64,000 nt of DNA from DASYML01 sp036399835 (GCA_036399835.1 DASWMI010000130.1:4577-68576), one strand, 5' to 3'. Counted from the first letter of the stretch, positions 1 through 8,669 are shown. Translations and numbers: made by a program. The notes: generated by a model from the letters alone, not told the origin.

Positions 1-1459
1 CCTGCTCGAAATCAGCGGCGGGCAAGAACAGGTGGCGCGGATCAGCGGTTATATCTCCGCGCCGCTTGAAAGACGCACCTCGCGCGATGCGCAGTATCTC
101 TTTATCAACGGGCGCTACGTCCGCGACCGCCTTCTGGGGCGTGCGCTCTCGGAAGGCTATCGCTCCGTGCTCCCGCATGGCACGTATCCGGCGGCGCTCC
201 TCTTTCTCGAAGTCCCGCTCGGAGAGGTGGATGTCAACGTGCATCCGGCCAAGACGGAAGTGCGTTTCAGGCGCGCGGCAGCCGTCGCCGATGCCGTGCG
301 CGAATGCGTGCGCGAAGCCCTCGCCAGCGCGGGCTATACGCGCCGGAGCGCGGCTCTCAAGGAGACAAACGAACAATCGCCGAAAGCCGCAGATGAAGAC
401 TGGACCAGCGAGCCTGCTGCTGCCGGCTCTACGCTTGCGACCGATGTTGAGACGCGCGGCCACGAAACGCTCGCAAAGGTGCGCTCCATCACAGAGAGAG
501 TCCGGCCCGCGCGCGATGAGCCTGCCGAGGGCGCTATCAATCTGGTCCACAGCAGGCAGAGCGAGATAGAGTTCGGCCTGGCCGCGACCCTGGATGAAGC
601 TTTGCCGCGAGATGAGATTGGACCAGAGGGCGCTCCTTCGTCTCATCCGGCGACTGAGAACAAAGCCTCCGCAGTCTCCCTTCATCCGGCGATGCAGGAA
701 GCCGCCTCTTTTGAGAAGGACCAACGGGCGACGCGAGCGGCTGGCCCGGCCACTTTCGCTTCGCCCGTCTCGACTCTCTCTGAAGAGACTGATGAGCACG
801 TGCCCTCTCATCCTTCTGCCGCGCTGCCGCATATTGCTTCCATCGCAGATTCGCTGCGAGAGGTTTCGGCTGAATCGCTGAAGAGAAATGTACGCCCGCT
901 CGCGCAGCTTGAAGAGAGCTACATCCTGGCCTCGGATGATGAAGGATTGCTCTTGATTGAACAGCATGCCGCGCATGAGCGCATCCTGTTCGATAAGTAT
1001 CTGGCTCTTGAGGCGGAGCGGCGGGCGGGGTCGCAGCAGATGTTGATACCTGAAATCTTCGATCTTACTCCGGCGCAGGCTGCGGCCTTCGATGCGCTGG
1101 CCGCAGAGCTTGAGAGCTACGGTTTTGGGTTGATGCGTCTGTCCGGCCGCACGGTGGCGATCAGGGCCGTGCCGGCGGATTTGCCCGCGGGCGAGGCTCG
1201 CAGCATGCTGGCAGAGATTCTGGATGCGGTTGACACGGAAAGGCGCGGTAAGGCTCGCGCTAACCTGCATGAAGAGATCGCCGCTTCGCTTGCTCGTCAC
1301 GCCGCCACAAAAGCCCACACGCCGCTCGCCCCGGAAAAGATGGAGTGGCTGATAGACCAACTGCTCAAGACTTCATCGCCGACCACCTGCCCGCACGGTC
1401 GCCCAACCATCCTGCGACTGGGCCAACGCGACATCGAAAAGGGATTTCACAAAGCCTAG
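1..1459 (+). CDS. mutL: DNA mismatch repair protein MutL (5' end missing)
   Basis: Reading frame enters from the left edge (first full codon at base 2), so the N-terminal ATPase module lies outside. The fragment holds the end of the GHKL/S5 transducer region, with the hallmark FINGRYVRD and DVNVHPAKTEVRF motifs, then an acidic Ala/Ser/Pro-rich linker of about 190 residues, then the C-terminal dimerisation/endonuclease domain (LLLIEQHAAHER, and CPHGRPT near the end). MutL couples MutS mismatch recognition to strand incision. The metal motif of nicking MutLs, DQHA(X)2E(X)4E, appears as EQHA(X)2E(X)4D, and the usual Cys of the second motif is replaced (SLARHAATKAH), so nicking activity is plausible but the motif is not canonical. 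Identity is certain from the transducer motifs. Confidence 0.95.
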   Translation, partial: LLEISGGQEQVARISGYISAPLERRTSRDAQYLFINGRYVRDRLLGRALSEGYRSVLPHGTYPAALLFLEVPLGEVDVNVHPAKTEVRFRRAAAVADAVRECVREALASAGYTRRSAALKETNEQSPKAADEDWTSEPAAAGSTLATDVETRGHETLAKVRSITERVRPARDEPAEGAINLVHSRQSEIEFGLAATLDEALPRDEIGPEGAPSSHPATENKASAVSLHPAMQEAASFEKDQRATRAAGPATFASPVSTLSEETDEHVPSHPSAALPHIASIADSLREVSAESLKRNVRPLAQLEESYILASDDEGLLLIEQHAAHERILFDKYLALEAERRAGSQQMLIPEIFDLTPAQAAAFDALAAELESYGFGLMRLSGRTVAIRAVPADLPAGEARSMLAEILDAVDTERRGKARANLHEEIAASLARHAATKAHTPLAPEKMEWLIDQLLKTSSPTTCPHGRPTILRLGQRDIEKGFHKA

Positions 1460-1514
1460 AGCGGAATTCACCCTTCATCCTTTATCCTTCATCGCTTCTC
1501 GAATCTCTTCTCGC

Positions 1515-2021
1515 TTATTCTATGACGGCCAGTACGTCGCCCGCGTTGACGGTCTCATGCATCCTGGCGTGCAGCTCGGTGACGCGTCCCGTCTTTGGAG
1601 ACTTTAGCTCGTTCTGCATCTTCATCGCTTCGACCACCACGACGCCGTCGCCGGCTTCGACCTCAGCGCCCGGCTGGACCAGTACGCGCACGACCTTCCC
1701 GGGCATGGGCGCGATAATCTGCGCCGTCCGGTCCGTCTCGGCATCCGAAACCGACGAGCCGCGCAGGCGTTTCGGGTCCATTAGTGAGACTGAAAAGATG
1801 CGGCTGCCGAGATACACGCGCATGGAATCTCGACGGGCCACATCCTGGTCCACAAGACACTCGTAGACTCGGTTTTCAAAAAGCAGTAGATAAGCTCCGC
1901 GCGTCGTCTCGCGCGCTTCGACCTGATAGCAGCGACCGTTGATTGATACGCTCAAACGCGCTCCCTCGCGCTTGATCATCAACTCGTGCTTTTCTCCGGC
2001 AGTCTCCGCTTTTAGTTTCAT
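1515..2021 (-). CDS. Biotin carboxyl carrier protein of an acyl-CoA carboxylase
   Basis: 168 aa. The C-terminal 75 residues form a biotinyl/lipoyl domain with the biotinylation motif EAMKMQNELKSP; the modified lysine is near residue 134. The N-terminal half is a beta-rich region like that found ahead of the biotinyl domain in propionyl/acetyl-CoA carboxylase alpha chains. The protein carries the carboxybiotin arm between the biotin carboxylase encoded immediately upstream on the same strand and a carboxyltransferase, which is not in the window. The 91-base gap to the upstream gene suggests one transcript. Start is the ATG at 2021; no clear Shine-Dalgarno is visible. Whether the complex uses acetyl-CoA or propionyl-CoA cannot be told from this subunit. 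Confidence 0.9.
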   Translation of the reverse strand: MKLKAETAGEKHELMIKREGARLSVSINGRCYQVEARETTRGAYLLLFENRVYECLVDQDVARRDSMRVYLGSRIFSVSLMDPKRLRGSSVSDAETDRTAQIIAPMPGKVVRVLVQPGAEVEAGDGVVVVEAMKMQNELKSPKTGRVTELHARMHETVNAGDVLAVIE

Positions 2022-2112
2022 AGCGAACCGTTATTAAAATGAGAACTAGCGTGTCTCTCATCGAAGCTAGAGATAAAGGGCTGGCTCATCCAGCCGCGCG
2101 CTTTAATCCGAG

Positions 2113-3657
2113 CTAGATTCTTGAGCTATGGAGGGCGGCGCGACCCGCCATCTTCCAGCGATTCGATTCCTGCGAGTGCGGCTCTTGAGCGTTGGCAGAC
2201 TCCCGCTCGCGTCGCGCATATTCGAGCGATGCGGCGATCAAGGCCATGTCGCGCAAAATAGTCTCGGCTTCATGCTCTGCATCGGAGCGGGGAGTGTCAA
2301 GCGCCTCTTTGCGACGCTGGTTAAAGCGCGGGATAAAGCCCGTATCAAGGCGGCCCGCGATGAATTCAGGGTCGCGCACTATCTCTCGAAAGAAGGGCAA
2401 GGTGGTTTTGATGCCGCCGACGGAATATTCATCGAGCGCGCGGCGCAGTCGTCCAATCGCCTCTCCGCGTGTGCGTCCCCAGGCGGCGAGCTTAGAGATC
2501 ATCGGGTCGTAGTAGATAGAGACTTCCGCGCCCTCTCGGACGCCCCCGTCATCGCGCACGCCTGGTCCAGCCGGAACGCGCAGGTGCGTGATACGACCGG
2601 GCGAGGGAAGAAAATTATTCTCAGGGTCTTCGGCGTAGACGCGACACTCTATGGCATGACCCCGCCAGTAGACATCCTCTTGCGTAAAGGAAAGCGGCGA
2701 GCCGCTGGCGACCATGATTTGTTCGCGCACGAGGTCTACGCCTGTGACCATCTCGGTGACCGGATGCTCGACCTGTAGGCGCGTGTTCATCTCAAGGAAG
2801 TAGAAGTCGCGGGTCGCATCCGAGACGAGGAATTCGACCGTGCCTGCGCCGACGTAATTGACCGCGCGCGCGGCGCTGATGGCCGCCTGGCCCATCCGCT
2901 CACGCAGGTCCGGATCATTAATCGGCGAAGGGCATTCTTCAATCACCTTCTGATGGCGGCGCTGTATGGAGCACTCGCGCTCGCCCAGGTGAACGAAGTT
3001 GCCCTGCGTGTCCGCGAAGACCTGTATCTCTATGTGGCGCGGACGCTCGACGACCTTTTCGAGATAGACTTCCGCGTTACCGAAGGCGGCGGCTGCTTCT
3101 GACTGCGCGGCCTCAAGAGATGATTTAAGCTCCTCTTCCGAAGAGACCATGCGCATCCCCTTACCGCCTCCGCCCGCAGATGCCTTGAGCAGCACCGGAT
3201 AACCAAAGCCTGCGGCCAGCGTGCGCGCTTCATCATGAGACGCAAGCGGCTCGGTCGTCCCCGGCACGACCGGAACACCGGCTTGCGTGGCAATGCGACG
3301 CGCGCTCGTCTTCGTCCCCATCAGCTCCATAGCCTCGGGCGTTGGACCAATAAAGATGAGTCCCGCTGCGGCAACGGCGCGCGCAAAATCCGCGTTCTCC
3401 GCGAGAAAGCCGTAACCCGGATGGACCGCATCCGCCTTTAGTAGTCGAGCGGCATTGATGATGGCGGGAATATTAAGATAGCTCTGGGCCGAAGGCGGTG
3501 GACCAACCGGCGCGGCTTCGTCCGCAAACTCGACGTGCCTTGCTTGCGCGTCCGCTTCCGAATAGATCGTGACCGGAGAGATGTCCATCTCACGACACGC
3601 GCGCGCAATGCGCACGGCAATCTCCCCGCGATTGGCAATCAGGATTTTGCGAAACAT
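2113..3657 (-). CDS. accC: Biotin carboxylase subunit (AccC-type)
   Basis: 514 aa. It begins with the biotin carboxylase N-terminal domain (ILIANRGEIAVRIARACRE), followed by the ATP-grasp domain with the glycine-rich loop KASAGGGGKGMRMV near residue 160 and the catalytic stretch EMNTRLQVEHPVTEMVTG near 290, then the C-terminal domain. It uses ATP and bicarbonate to carboxylate biotin on the carrier protein encoded just downstream. AccC proteins are usually about 450 aa; here about 60 extra charged residues follow the C-terminal domain and are probably a disordered tail. Start ATG at 3657. The carrier encoded as a separate protein is consistent with an acyl-CoA carboxylase of the split-subunit kind. 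Confidence 0.93.
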   Translation of the reverse strand: MFRKILIANRGEIAVRIARACREMDISPVTIYSEADAQARHVEFADEAAPVGPPPSAQSYLNIPAIINAARLLKADAVHPGYGFLAENADFARAVAAAGLIFIGPTPEAMELMGTKTSARRIATQAGVPVVPGTTEPLASHDEARTLAAGFGYPVLLKASAGGGGKGMRMVSSEEELKSSLEAAQSEAAAAFGNAEVYLEKVVERPRHIEIQVFADTQGNFVHLGERECSIQRRHQKVIEECPSPINDPDLRERMGQAAISAARAVNYVGAGTVEFLVSDATRDFYFLEMNTRLQVEHPVTEMVTGVDLVREQIMVASGSPLSFTQEDVYWRGHAIECRVYAEDPENNFLPSPGRITHLRVPAGPGVRDDGGVREGAEVSIYYDPMISKLAAWGRTRGEAIGRLRRALDEYSVGGIKTTLPFFREIVRDPEFIAGRLDTGFIPRFNQRRKEALDTPRSDAEHEAETILRDMALIAASLEYARRERESANAQEPHSQESNRWKMAGRAALHSSRI

Positions 3658-3666
3658 AAGAGAAGT

Positions 3667-3739
3667 CTGAAGTCTGGAGTCTAGAGTCTGTAGTGCGGAG
3701 AGTCAAACGGACTTCAGGCTTTAGACTCCGGACTTTAGA
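3667..3739. repeat. Imperfect inverted repeat built from 'agtctgg'-like words
   Basis: The left arm is a string of near-repeats of gtctgaagtctggagtct. The right arm, ending at 3739, reads as its approximate complement (tttagactccggactttaga). It lies between accC and the next gene downstream of its start, and is one of several such word-based inverted repeats in this window. No open frame; it may fold in RNA. Confidence 0.6.
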
Positions 3740-4025
3740 CGACGATTGAATTGCCGGGCTGTCGCGGGTCGTAGCGGACTGTGATGTGCGCGCCGGGAAA
3801 ATAGTCTGCGCTGTGGGTCAGTTGTTCCTGGTCCAGTTGCTGAGAGGATTCGTATTCGACGCTGTTGACGGTGTAGCAGTAAAAAACGTGTGTGATTGCT
3901 TGGGCGGCGTCGCTCGTGACATCCAGGATAGAGCCGTCCGCGATGCGACCCGTGGTGCGCAGACGCGCGCGCCTGGCCGCTTCTGGGTCAACCTTTTTCC
4001 GCCGGAACAAATCCAGGAATGACAT
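3735..4025 (-). CDS. Small DUF3592-like protein
   Basis: 96 aa, start ATG at 4025. After a basic N-terminus (FRRKKVDPEAARRARLRTTG), a beta-rich segment with HVFYCYTVNSVEYESSQQL and a closing VRYDPRQPGNSIV motif matches the general layout of DUF3592-type domains, in which a short beta sandwich ends in a Y-x-P-x-x-P-x-x-S segment. Unlike most of that family there is no membrane helix. It sits 17 bases after the zinc-ribbon/pseudopilin-like membrane protein gene on the same strand, so the two may be co-expressed. Function unknown. Confidence 0.6.
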   Translation of the reverse strand: MSFLDLFRRKKVDPEAARRARLRTTGRIADGSILDVTSDAAQAITHVFYCYTVNSVEYESSQQLDQEQLTHSADYFPGAHITVRYDPRQPGNSIVV

Positions 4026-4042
4026 AGGCGAGAGATGAAGCG

Positions 4043-4993
4043 TCAGGGAAGATCGCTATGCGGGGAAGAGAGGTCCGCCTGGCCCGACGGAGTGGGCTTG
4101 AAAATCACGCCGTCGCGGACCTTCCAATCGTCATCCGTTCCCAGAACTTTATCTTCGCCGGGCAGCCGCATCTCGTAGTTTGTAAAGGCCAGCCCTTCAT
4201 CGAGCGCATCGTCGGTCGTAGAGTTTGTCGAGACGGGGCGAATCACAGCGCCGCGCAGCGTCTTTGACTTCTTATCCGGCAAACGAGCTTGCAGCGACCA
4301 GGTGCGATAGCCCGCGGAATCCAGACCATTGAGGGCGGCGGCGATTGAGCCGTCCGAGTCGGGCACTTTCCGGCGGATGTCTTCGATGTCTGTCGGGAGC
4401 GTGCCGTAGAGCCTGCGGTATTCGAGGAGCGCGCGGTTGAGCGTGTAGCCCTGTGCGTAGAAGCCCGCGTCTATACCGCGCTGGCGCTGCCTGATGCGCT
4501 CCGGCACAGTGATGCCGATAAAGAGCGCGATCATCATGATGACGAGCGCGGCGGAGGCCGTGCCACCGTGCGCGAACGACAAACCTATAAAACGCTCGCG
4601 CTGGCGTTCCATCGTCCCGCAGATGCGGACGCAGAGCCAGAGGGCCAGCACAGAGGCTGGCGCTAAGACCCATTTCAAGCGCCAGGCGGCGGTCTCGGCG
4701 GCGGCGACCGTGGACCAGAATTCGAGCTTGAAGGACGACTGCTCGAAAAGAGCGGCGATTGTGCTGCCCAGAAAAATAAGCAGGAGGAGCATGCCGAGCG
4801 CGGCGACGAAAAGCGCGCGCCCGTAAGAGGGCAGGAGATGTTCGGGCCGTGCGAGCGGCTCGCCGACAGCGCGTGCGCCGCAACCCTCGCAGCCTTCGAG
4901 CAGATTTCCGTTAAATCTCAAACCGCAGCAGGGGCAGACAGTCAATTTCGTGTCACCTCGACGAGTGAATGGGGAGAGCGATGTTTCTTGCAA
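4043..4993 (-). CDS. Membrane protein with N-terminal zinc ribbon and pseudopilin-like C-terminal domain
   Basis: 316 aa. Residues about 20-40 hold two paired-Cys knuckles (CPCC and CEGC), a zinc ribbon on the cytoplasmic side. Three hydrophobic segments follow (about 60-82, 108-127, 145-165). The remaining 150 residues look like the soluble part of a type II secretion pseudopilin: a long helix with ALLEYRRLYGTLPTDIEDI and a late acidic loop, LPGEDKVLGTDDDWK, reminiscent of the calcium loop of GspG-type pseudopilins. No prepilin peptidase site is seen, so it is unlikely to be a processed pilin. Neighbours are the DUF3592-like gene downstream and the phosphatidyltransferase gene upstream. Family assignment of the C-terminal part is inference from pattern; exact role unknown. 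Confidence 0.6.
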   Translation of the reverse strand: MQETSLSPFTRRGDTKLTVCPCCGLRFNGNLLEGCEGCGARAVGEPLARPEHLLPSYGRALFVAALGMLLLLIFLGSTIAALFEQSSFKLEFWSTVAAAETAAWRLKWVLAPASVLALWLCVRICGTMERQRERFIGLSFAHGGTASAALVIMMIALFIGITVPERIRQRQRGIDAGFYAQGYTLNRALLEYRRLYGTLPTDIEDIRRKVPDSDGSIAAALNGLDSAGYRTWSLQARLPDKKSKTLRGAVIRPVSTNSTTDDALDEGLAFTNYEMRLPGEDKVLGTDDDWKVRDGVIFKPTPSGQADLSSPHSDLP

Positions 4994-5010
4994 AGTGATT
5001 CGGGTCCTAT

Positions 5011-5742
5011 CTAGCTTGTTTTGTGTGCCAGCTCTGGGTTAGGTCGCCGCTCCGGCTCATCCGGCACGGGGTTGGATGCCGCCGGAGCCTCTTCGGCTGC
5101 TACCGCCGACTGGCGCGTAGCGTCGAGCGCTTTGACCTCCCGCCAGGTATGGTACATGCGATGCGCAAAGGTCCAGTAAGAACCGACGGCGAGCACCCAG
5201 AGCACCTGCGGCATGCGATTGGCAAACCAGTTGTGCGAGCCTGGATGCGTCGTCAGCGCGCCGATAATCAGGAGCACGACCCTTTCGGGACGACGCAGGA
5301 ATCCGACATCACACTTCGGAATCAGGCTCTCTGCGCGCGCGCTGGCGTAACTGACCATGACGGAACCCATCAGGGCCGCCCCGGCCAGAAAGACGTTGAG
5401 CGTCGAGTGAAATTGCGTGTCGCGCGCATAAAAGACCATCAGGCCGACAAAGGCGACCATGTCCGAAAGGCGGTCGAGCGAGGAATCGAGAAAACCGCCG
5501 AAGCGCGTCACGCGGCCTGAGAGCCGTGCGACCTGCCCGTCCAGCATGTCAAAGAGATTGGCGACGATGAGGATGATTCCGGCCCAGAAGAAATACCCGA
5601 AGCCGAAGAGCAGCCCGCAGCCGACATTGATGGCGACGCCGATAACCGTCAGAAAGTTGGGGTTGACATGACCGTAGGCCAGCCAGCGCACCATCGCGTC
5701 AATGATGCGTTGTGCGCCCCGCCCAATGCTTGTCCCGAACAC
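5011..5742 (-). CDS. CDP-alcohol phosphatidyltransferase family membrane enzyme
   Basis: 243 aa. The family signature DG(X)2AR(X)8G(X)3D(X)3D is present as DGQVARLSGRVTRFGGFLDSSLD, shown here in parts: DGQVAR, then G, D and D at the expected spacing, near residues 67-90. Several hydrophobic helices follow, as expected for an integral membrane enzyme. Members transfer a phosphatidyl group from CDP-diacylglycerol to an alcohol (glycerol phosphate, inositol phosphate and others) in phospholipid synthesis; the acceptor cannot be told here. The start is GTG at 5742, preceded by an AGGAG about 10 bases upstream. The C-terminal 40 residues are Ala/Pro/Glu-rich and probably disordered. Confidence 0.88.
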   Translation of the reverse strand: MFGTSIGRGAQRIIDAMVRWLAYGHVNPNFLTVIGVAINVGCGLLFGFGYFFWAGIILIVANLFDMLDGQVARLSGRVTRFGGFLDSSLDRLSDMVAFVGLMVFYARDTQFHSTLNVFLAGAALMGSVMVSYASARAESLIPKCDVGFLRRPERVVLLIIGALTTHPGSHNWFANRMPQVLWVLAVGSYWTFAHRMYHTWREVKALDATRQSAVAAEEAPAASNPVPDEPERRPNPELAHKTS

Positions 5743-5952
5743 CTTTGCCGCCTTCTCCTCTAAACGTCACACGCACGGCCCAGACTCCGGCCTCACGCGC
5801 GCACGCCCAGCATTAAACAAAGCATGATAGGGAGGCGCAGAACAGGTGTCAAGGTTGATGAGGAGCAGGCTTTTCTTCATTTCCTGATGATGTGCGGGCC
5901 GGGCTGCTCGCCGGGTTGAGCAACGCTCTGGTCCAGACGCACTTCATCAAGC

Positions 5953-6486
5953 TTACTCCTGGTCCGTGGCGGGTTGCTCGGCGTCCGCGGCTTCGGTTTC
6001 CAGAGCGCTTTCAGCGGGCGGCTGGTCGTGGAGCGTGGTCAGCTTGCGGATTTCAAAGTTGCGTGCGCCCGCAGGTGTGCGGACGGTTACTTCGTCGCCC
6101 TCCTCCTTACCCATCAGGCTGCGACCGACGGGCGAGGTGGTCGAGATTAGCCCGCCCTGCGGGTCGCTCTCTTCGGTCGTCACGAGGCGATAGGTAATCT
6201 CCTCGTCGCGCTCCGCATCATAGAGCACGAGGATAGAGCCGTAGGCGGCCCTGTCGTGCGGCACTTTTGATAAATCTATCGAAGAAATCTCGCTGATGCG
6301 CTGTCGCAGCTCGGCGATACGCGCCTTGACGAAATTCTGGCGTTCGAGCGCGGCCTTGTATTCGGAGTTTTCGCGCAGGTCGCCAAACTCCAGCGCGCGC
6401 TTAATCTCCTTCGGCAGATGTATGCGCAGCTCGGATTCAAGCGCTTCGAGGTCCGATTGCAGACGTTGTTTGATCTCCTGTGTCAA
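5953..6486 (-). CDS. greA: Transcription elongation factor GreA
   Basis: 177 aa. The N-terminal coiled coil contains the family motif LEFGDLRENSEYKAALERQ (the tip acidic residues in GDLRENSEY insert into the RNA polymerase secondary channel), and the C-terminal FKBP-like domain contains the characteristic STTSPVGRSLMGKEEGDEVTVRTPAG. GreA stimulates cleavage of backtracked transcripts. About 20 extra acidic residues form a C-terminal tail (ESALETEAADAEQPATDQE), longer than usual. The start is a TTG at 6486, since no ATG lies nearby in frame ahead of the coiled coil; an alternative start is possible. Confidence 0.92.
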   Translation of the reverse strand: MTQEIKQRLQSDLEALESELRIHLPKEIKRALEFGDLRENSEYKAALERQNFVKARIAELRQRISEISSIDLSKVPHDRAAYGSILVLYDAERDEEITYRLVTTEESDPQGGLISTTSPVGRSLMGKEEGDEVTVRTPAGARNFEIRKLTTLHDQPPAESALETEAADAEQPATDQE

Positions 6487-6551
6487 GATAGTTCTCGCTT
6501 TGCTCTCTCTAGTGACCTCACGGGCAGGGGCTTCCAGCCACTAAAATAGAG

Positions 6552-6637
6552 TAAAAAGGCCAAAGGTCAAAGGCCAAAATGTGGACCCGGGGCGATTTTT
6601 TGATAAAGCTTTGGCCTTACGGGTCTGGACCTTTTTA
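6552..6637. repeat. Inverted repeat of 'ggccaaa' words after the phosphofructokinase gene
   Basis: The left arm (6552-6578) is three near-repeats of a-g-g-c/t-c-a-a-a, and the right arm (6610-6637) is its approximate complement, overlapping the stop codon of the phosphofructokinase gene at 6635-6637. Read on the minus strand it could act as a transcription terminator after that gene, though no clean U-tract follows. It belongs to the same design of gap filler as those at 3667 and 9368. Confidence 0.55.
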
Positions 6638-7762
6638 CTTTGAGCTGTGGCCCGGACGGTTGTGATAAGCGGCCTCGTCGGGCGCGCCGAAGGAGATGCC
6701 TGTGTCGCGCGCTGTGCGTATGAGCTGGCCTGCGGGCGGGACGGTCTTGAGATTCTCAATCGCCCTGGAAAGAGGGACGGTGATAATCTCGCCCGCCTGG
6801 AGCGCGACCATCTGTCCGCGCGCGCCTTCTATCAAGGCGCGCACCGCGCAAGCTCCGTAGTTGGTCGCCAGCATACGGTCAAAAGCATTGGGCGTCCCGC
6901 CGCGCTGCAAATGGCCGAGCACGACGCAGCGCGTCTCCTTGCCCGTCAGACGCTCAAGCTCTTTCTGGCAATACATCCCGACGCCGCCCAGACGCGGCGC
7001 GCTCTGCTTGTCTCCCTTGTCCTGGTAGAAAACCTCGCGGCCCGTCTCCAAAGCGCCCTCCGCCGCCACGATAATGCTGAACTCGGAACCGACGCGCTCA
7101 CGCTCGCGGACTCTCTCGGCGACAGACTCCATCGAAAAGGGAATCTCCGGGATGAGTATCACATCCGCGCCGCCAGCGACTCCCGAATAGAGCGCGATCC
7201 AACCCGTGTGCCGTCCCATCACTTCGAGGATCATCACGCGGTCGTGAGACTCCGCGGTCGTGTGCAGCCGGTCCAGCGCATCCGTCGCGATGTCCAGCGC
7301 CGTGATAAAGCCGAAGGTCAACTCCGTGCAGGCCAGGTCGTTGTCAATCGTCTTGGGCACGCCGATGACCGGAAAACCAAGTCTGTCAAACTCCGCCGCG
7401 ATGGCGAGCGTGCCTTCTCCGCCGAGCACGACCAGCGCGTCTATATTTGAATCCGCAAGGCTCTCCAGAGCCATGCGATAAACATCCGCGGGCTTGACCA
7501 TAGCTCCGTCGGCGCTGCGCTCTATAAAGCGGCCACGATTGCGCGTGCCCAGGATAGTCCCGCCGCGCGGCAGCAGCCCGCGTACCTCCGTGGCTGTCAA
7601 ATCACGCATCTTCTTATCGCCGAGCAGCCCGTCGAACCCCTCTTCAATCCCGACGACGCGCATCCCGTATTCGCCGATGGCCGTCTTCACGACAGCGCGT
7701 ATGACAGCATTCAATCCGGGCGCATCGCCCCCGCCTGTCAGTATGCCGATAGTTTTATACAT
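6635..7762 (-). CDS. pfkA: 6-phosphofructokinase, group III type
   Basis: 375 aa from the ATG at 7762 (an in-frame TTG nine bases upstream is possible but less likely). The N-terminal nucleotide loop GILTGGGDAPGLNAVIR, the substrate segments GVPKTIDNDL and MGRHTGWIALYSG, and a length near 370 aa place it with the phosphofructokinases of glycolysis. At the two residues that separate phosphoryl donors, it has Gly in GGEGTL and Lys in PKTIDND. That combination is known from the ATP-using Streptomyces enzyme in group III, so ATP is the likely donor, although group III includes pyrophosphate users. Gene stands alone between greA and the GrdB-like gene, all on the minus strand. Confidence 0.93.
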   Translation of the reverse strand: MYKTIGILTGGGDAPGLNAVIRAVVKTAIGEYGMRVVGIEEGFDGLLGDKKMRDLTATEVRGLLPRGGTILGTRNRGRFIERSADGAMVKPADVYRMALESLADSNIDALVVLGGEGTLAIAAEFDRLGFPVIGVPKTIDNDLACTELTFGFITALDIATDALDRLHTTAESHDRVMILEVMGRHTGWIALYSGVAGGADVILIPEIPFSMESVAERVRERERVGSEFSIIVAAEGALETGREVFYQDKGDKQSAPRLGGVGMYCQKELERLTGKETRCVVLGHLQRGGTPNAFDRMLATNYGACAVRALIEGARGQMVALQAGEIITVPLSRAIENLKTVPPAGQLIRTARDTGISFGAPDEAAYHNRPGHSSK

Positions 7763-7903
7763 GAGTCTCAAAGCGAAAGATGTCAGACATGAGAGTCTGT
7801 AGGACGAGGATTAGCGGAAGCTGACGTTTTGAACCTGGGCAGCGAGCTACTTCCTAACAACTGCGCTAACGAACTAATCACTCACCCCTCAACCTCCGCC
7901 CCT

Positions 7904-8644
7904 CTATCCTCCTATGCCGGCTCTCACGCGCGACGGTTCATGATATTCGCCGTACTCCGGATAAGAGCGCGTGACGAATTCGCCGGGCCGGGTGTTTTCC
8001 TTGAGCAGCCCGAGCGCATCTCTCAAGACCTTGCGTTGCAGCTCGCGCATACAGGGTTTGCCCAGGCTGTTCCCGATCTTGAACCCTTCGGGATAGAGCG
8101 AGCGCGGCGGGCGCATCTGCGCGGAGACTTCAGGGCTGACTGTGATAAGGACCGTTGGGATACCCTTCATCTCGATTTCGCGCTGGACCGCAACGACCGT
8201 GCGGTGACAGACGTTCGGGCAGCCTCCCGTCAAAATCACCGCGTCGGCACGCGAGCCTCTGTCAATCTCGTTGGCAATCTCCGGAGCTGTCCCTTCGTAC
8301 ATCGCCTTGAGCTGCATGGTATAGCCCATATAGCCGATATGTTTTTTGGCGATGCCGCCGATCAAGCCTTCATTCATCAAATCGCGCAAAGCGTCAATCG
8401 GAAAGACGACGTTGATGTCGCGGTCCGCGTCCGTGTGGTCATAATGATGATGAGAGACCATCAGCTCTGACGAATCAACGTCGAGCGGTATGACGCGATA
8501 GGTGAGATCGCCAAGCTCATTCGCCGTGTTGAAGGGTTCCTGGTCCTTGAGATGTACGCCGCCAGCCGTCACGATGGCGATGGTCGCTTTCGCCAACTCG
8601 CCGTCAAACGGCGTAAACGGGACGCATTTTCTTGAGATAGCCAT
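7904..8644 (-). CDS. GrdB-family (glycine/betaine/sarcosine/proline reductase B-like) protein, Cys form
   Basis: 246 aa. The sequence shows the B-subunit/proline reductase pattern: LGDLTYRVIPLDVDSSELMVSHHHYDH in the N-terminal half, FPIDALRDLMNEGLIGGIAK in the middle, and the redox segment ADAVILTGG-CPNVC-HRTV followed by a short helix and IPTVLITVSPEV. Classical relatives use a UxxC redox motif; this protein has Cys142 and Cys146 (CPNVC, CxxxC) and no TGA. It is too short for a full GrdB (about 430 aa) and there is no glycine reductase A or C subunit here, so it is unlikely to ferment amino acids. It follows the selenocysteine peroxiredoxin gene by 111 bases on the same strand. A dithiol partner role for that enzyme is inference. 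Start ATG at 8644 with AAGGGA upstream. Confidence 0.8.
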   Translation of the reverse strand: MAISRKCVPFTPFDGELAKATIAIVTAGGVHLKDQEPFNTANELGDLTYRVIPLDVDSSELMVSHHHYDHTDADRDINVVFPIDALRDLMNEGLIGGIAKKHIGYMGYTMQLKAMYEGTAPEIANEIDRGSRADAVILTGGCPNVCHRTVVAVQREIEMKGIPTVLITVSPEVSAQMRPPRSLYPEGFKIGNSLGKPCMRELQRKVLRDALGLLKENTRPGEFVTRSYPEYGEYHEPSRVRAGIGG

Positions 8645-8669
8645 GATTGAAATTCCCTTGATAATGTTT

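Noticed and set aside
6647..7450. A long open frame on the plus strand opposite phosphofructokinase
   Set aside because: Antisense to a well-conserved gene, no homology features.
7904..8644. Second selenoprotein (Sec in the GrdB-like gene)
   Set aside because: The frame is open throughout and the redox motif uses two Cys codons with no TGA.
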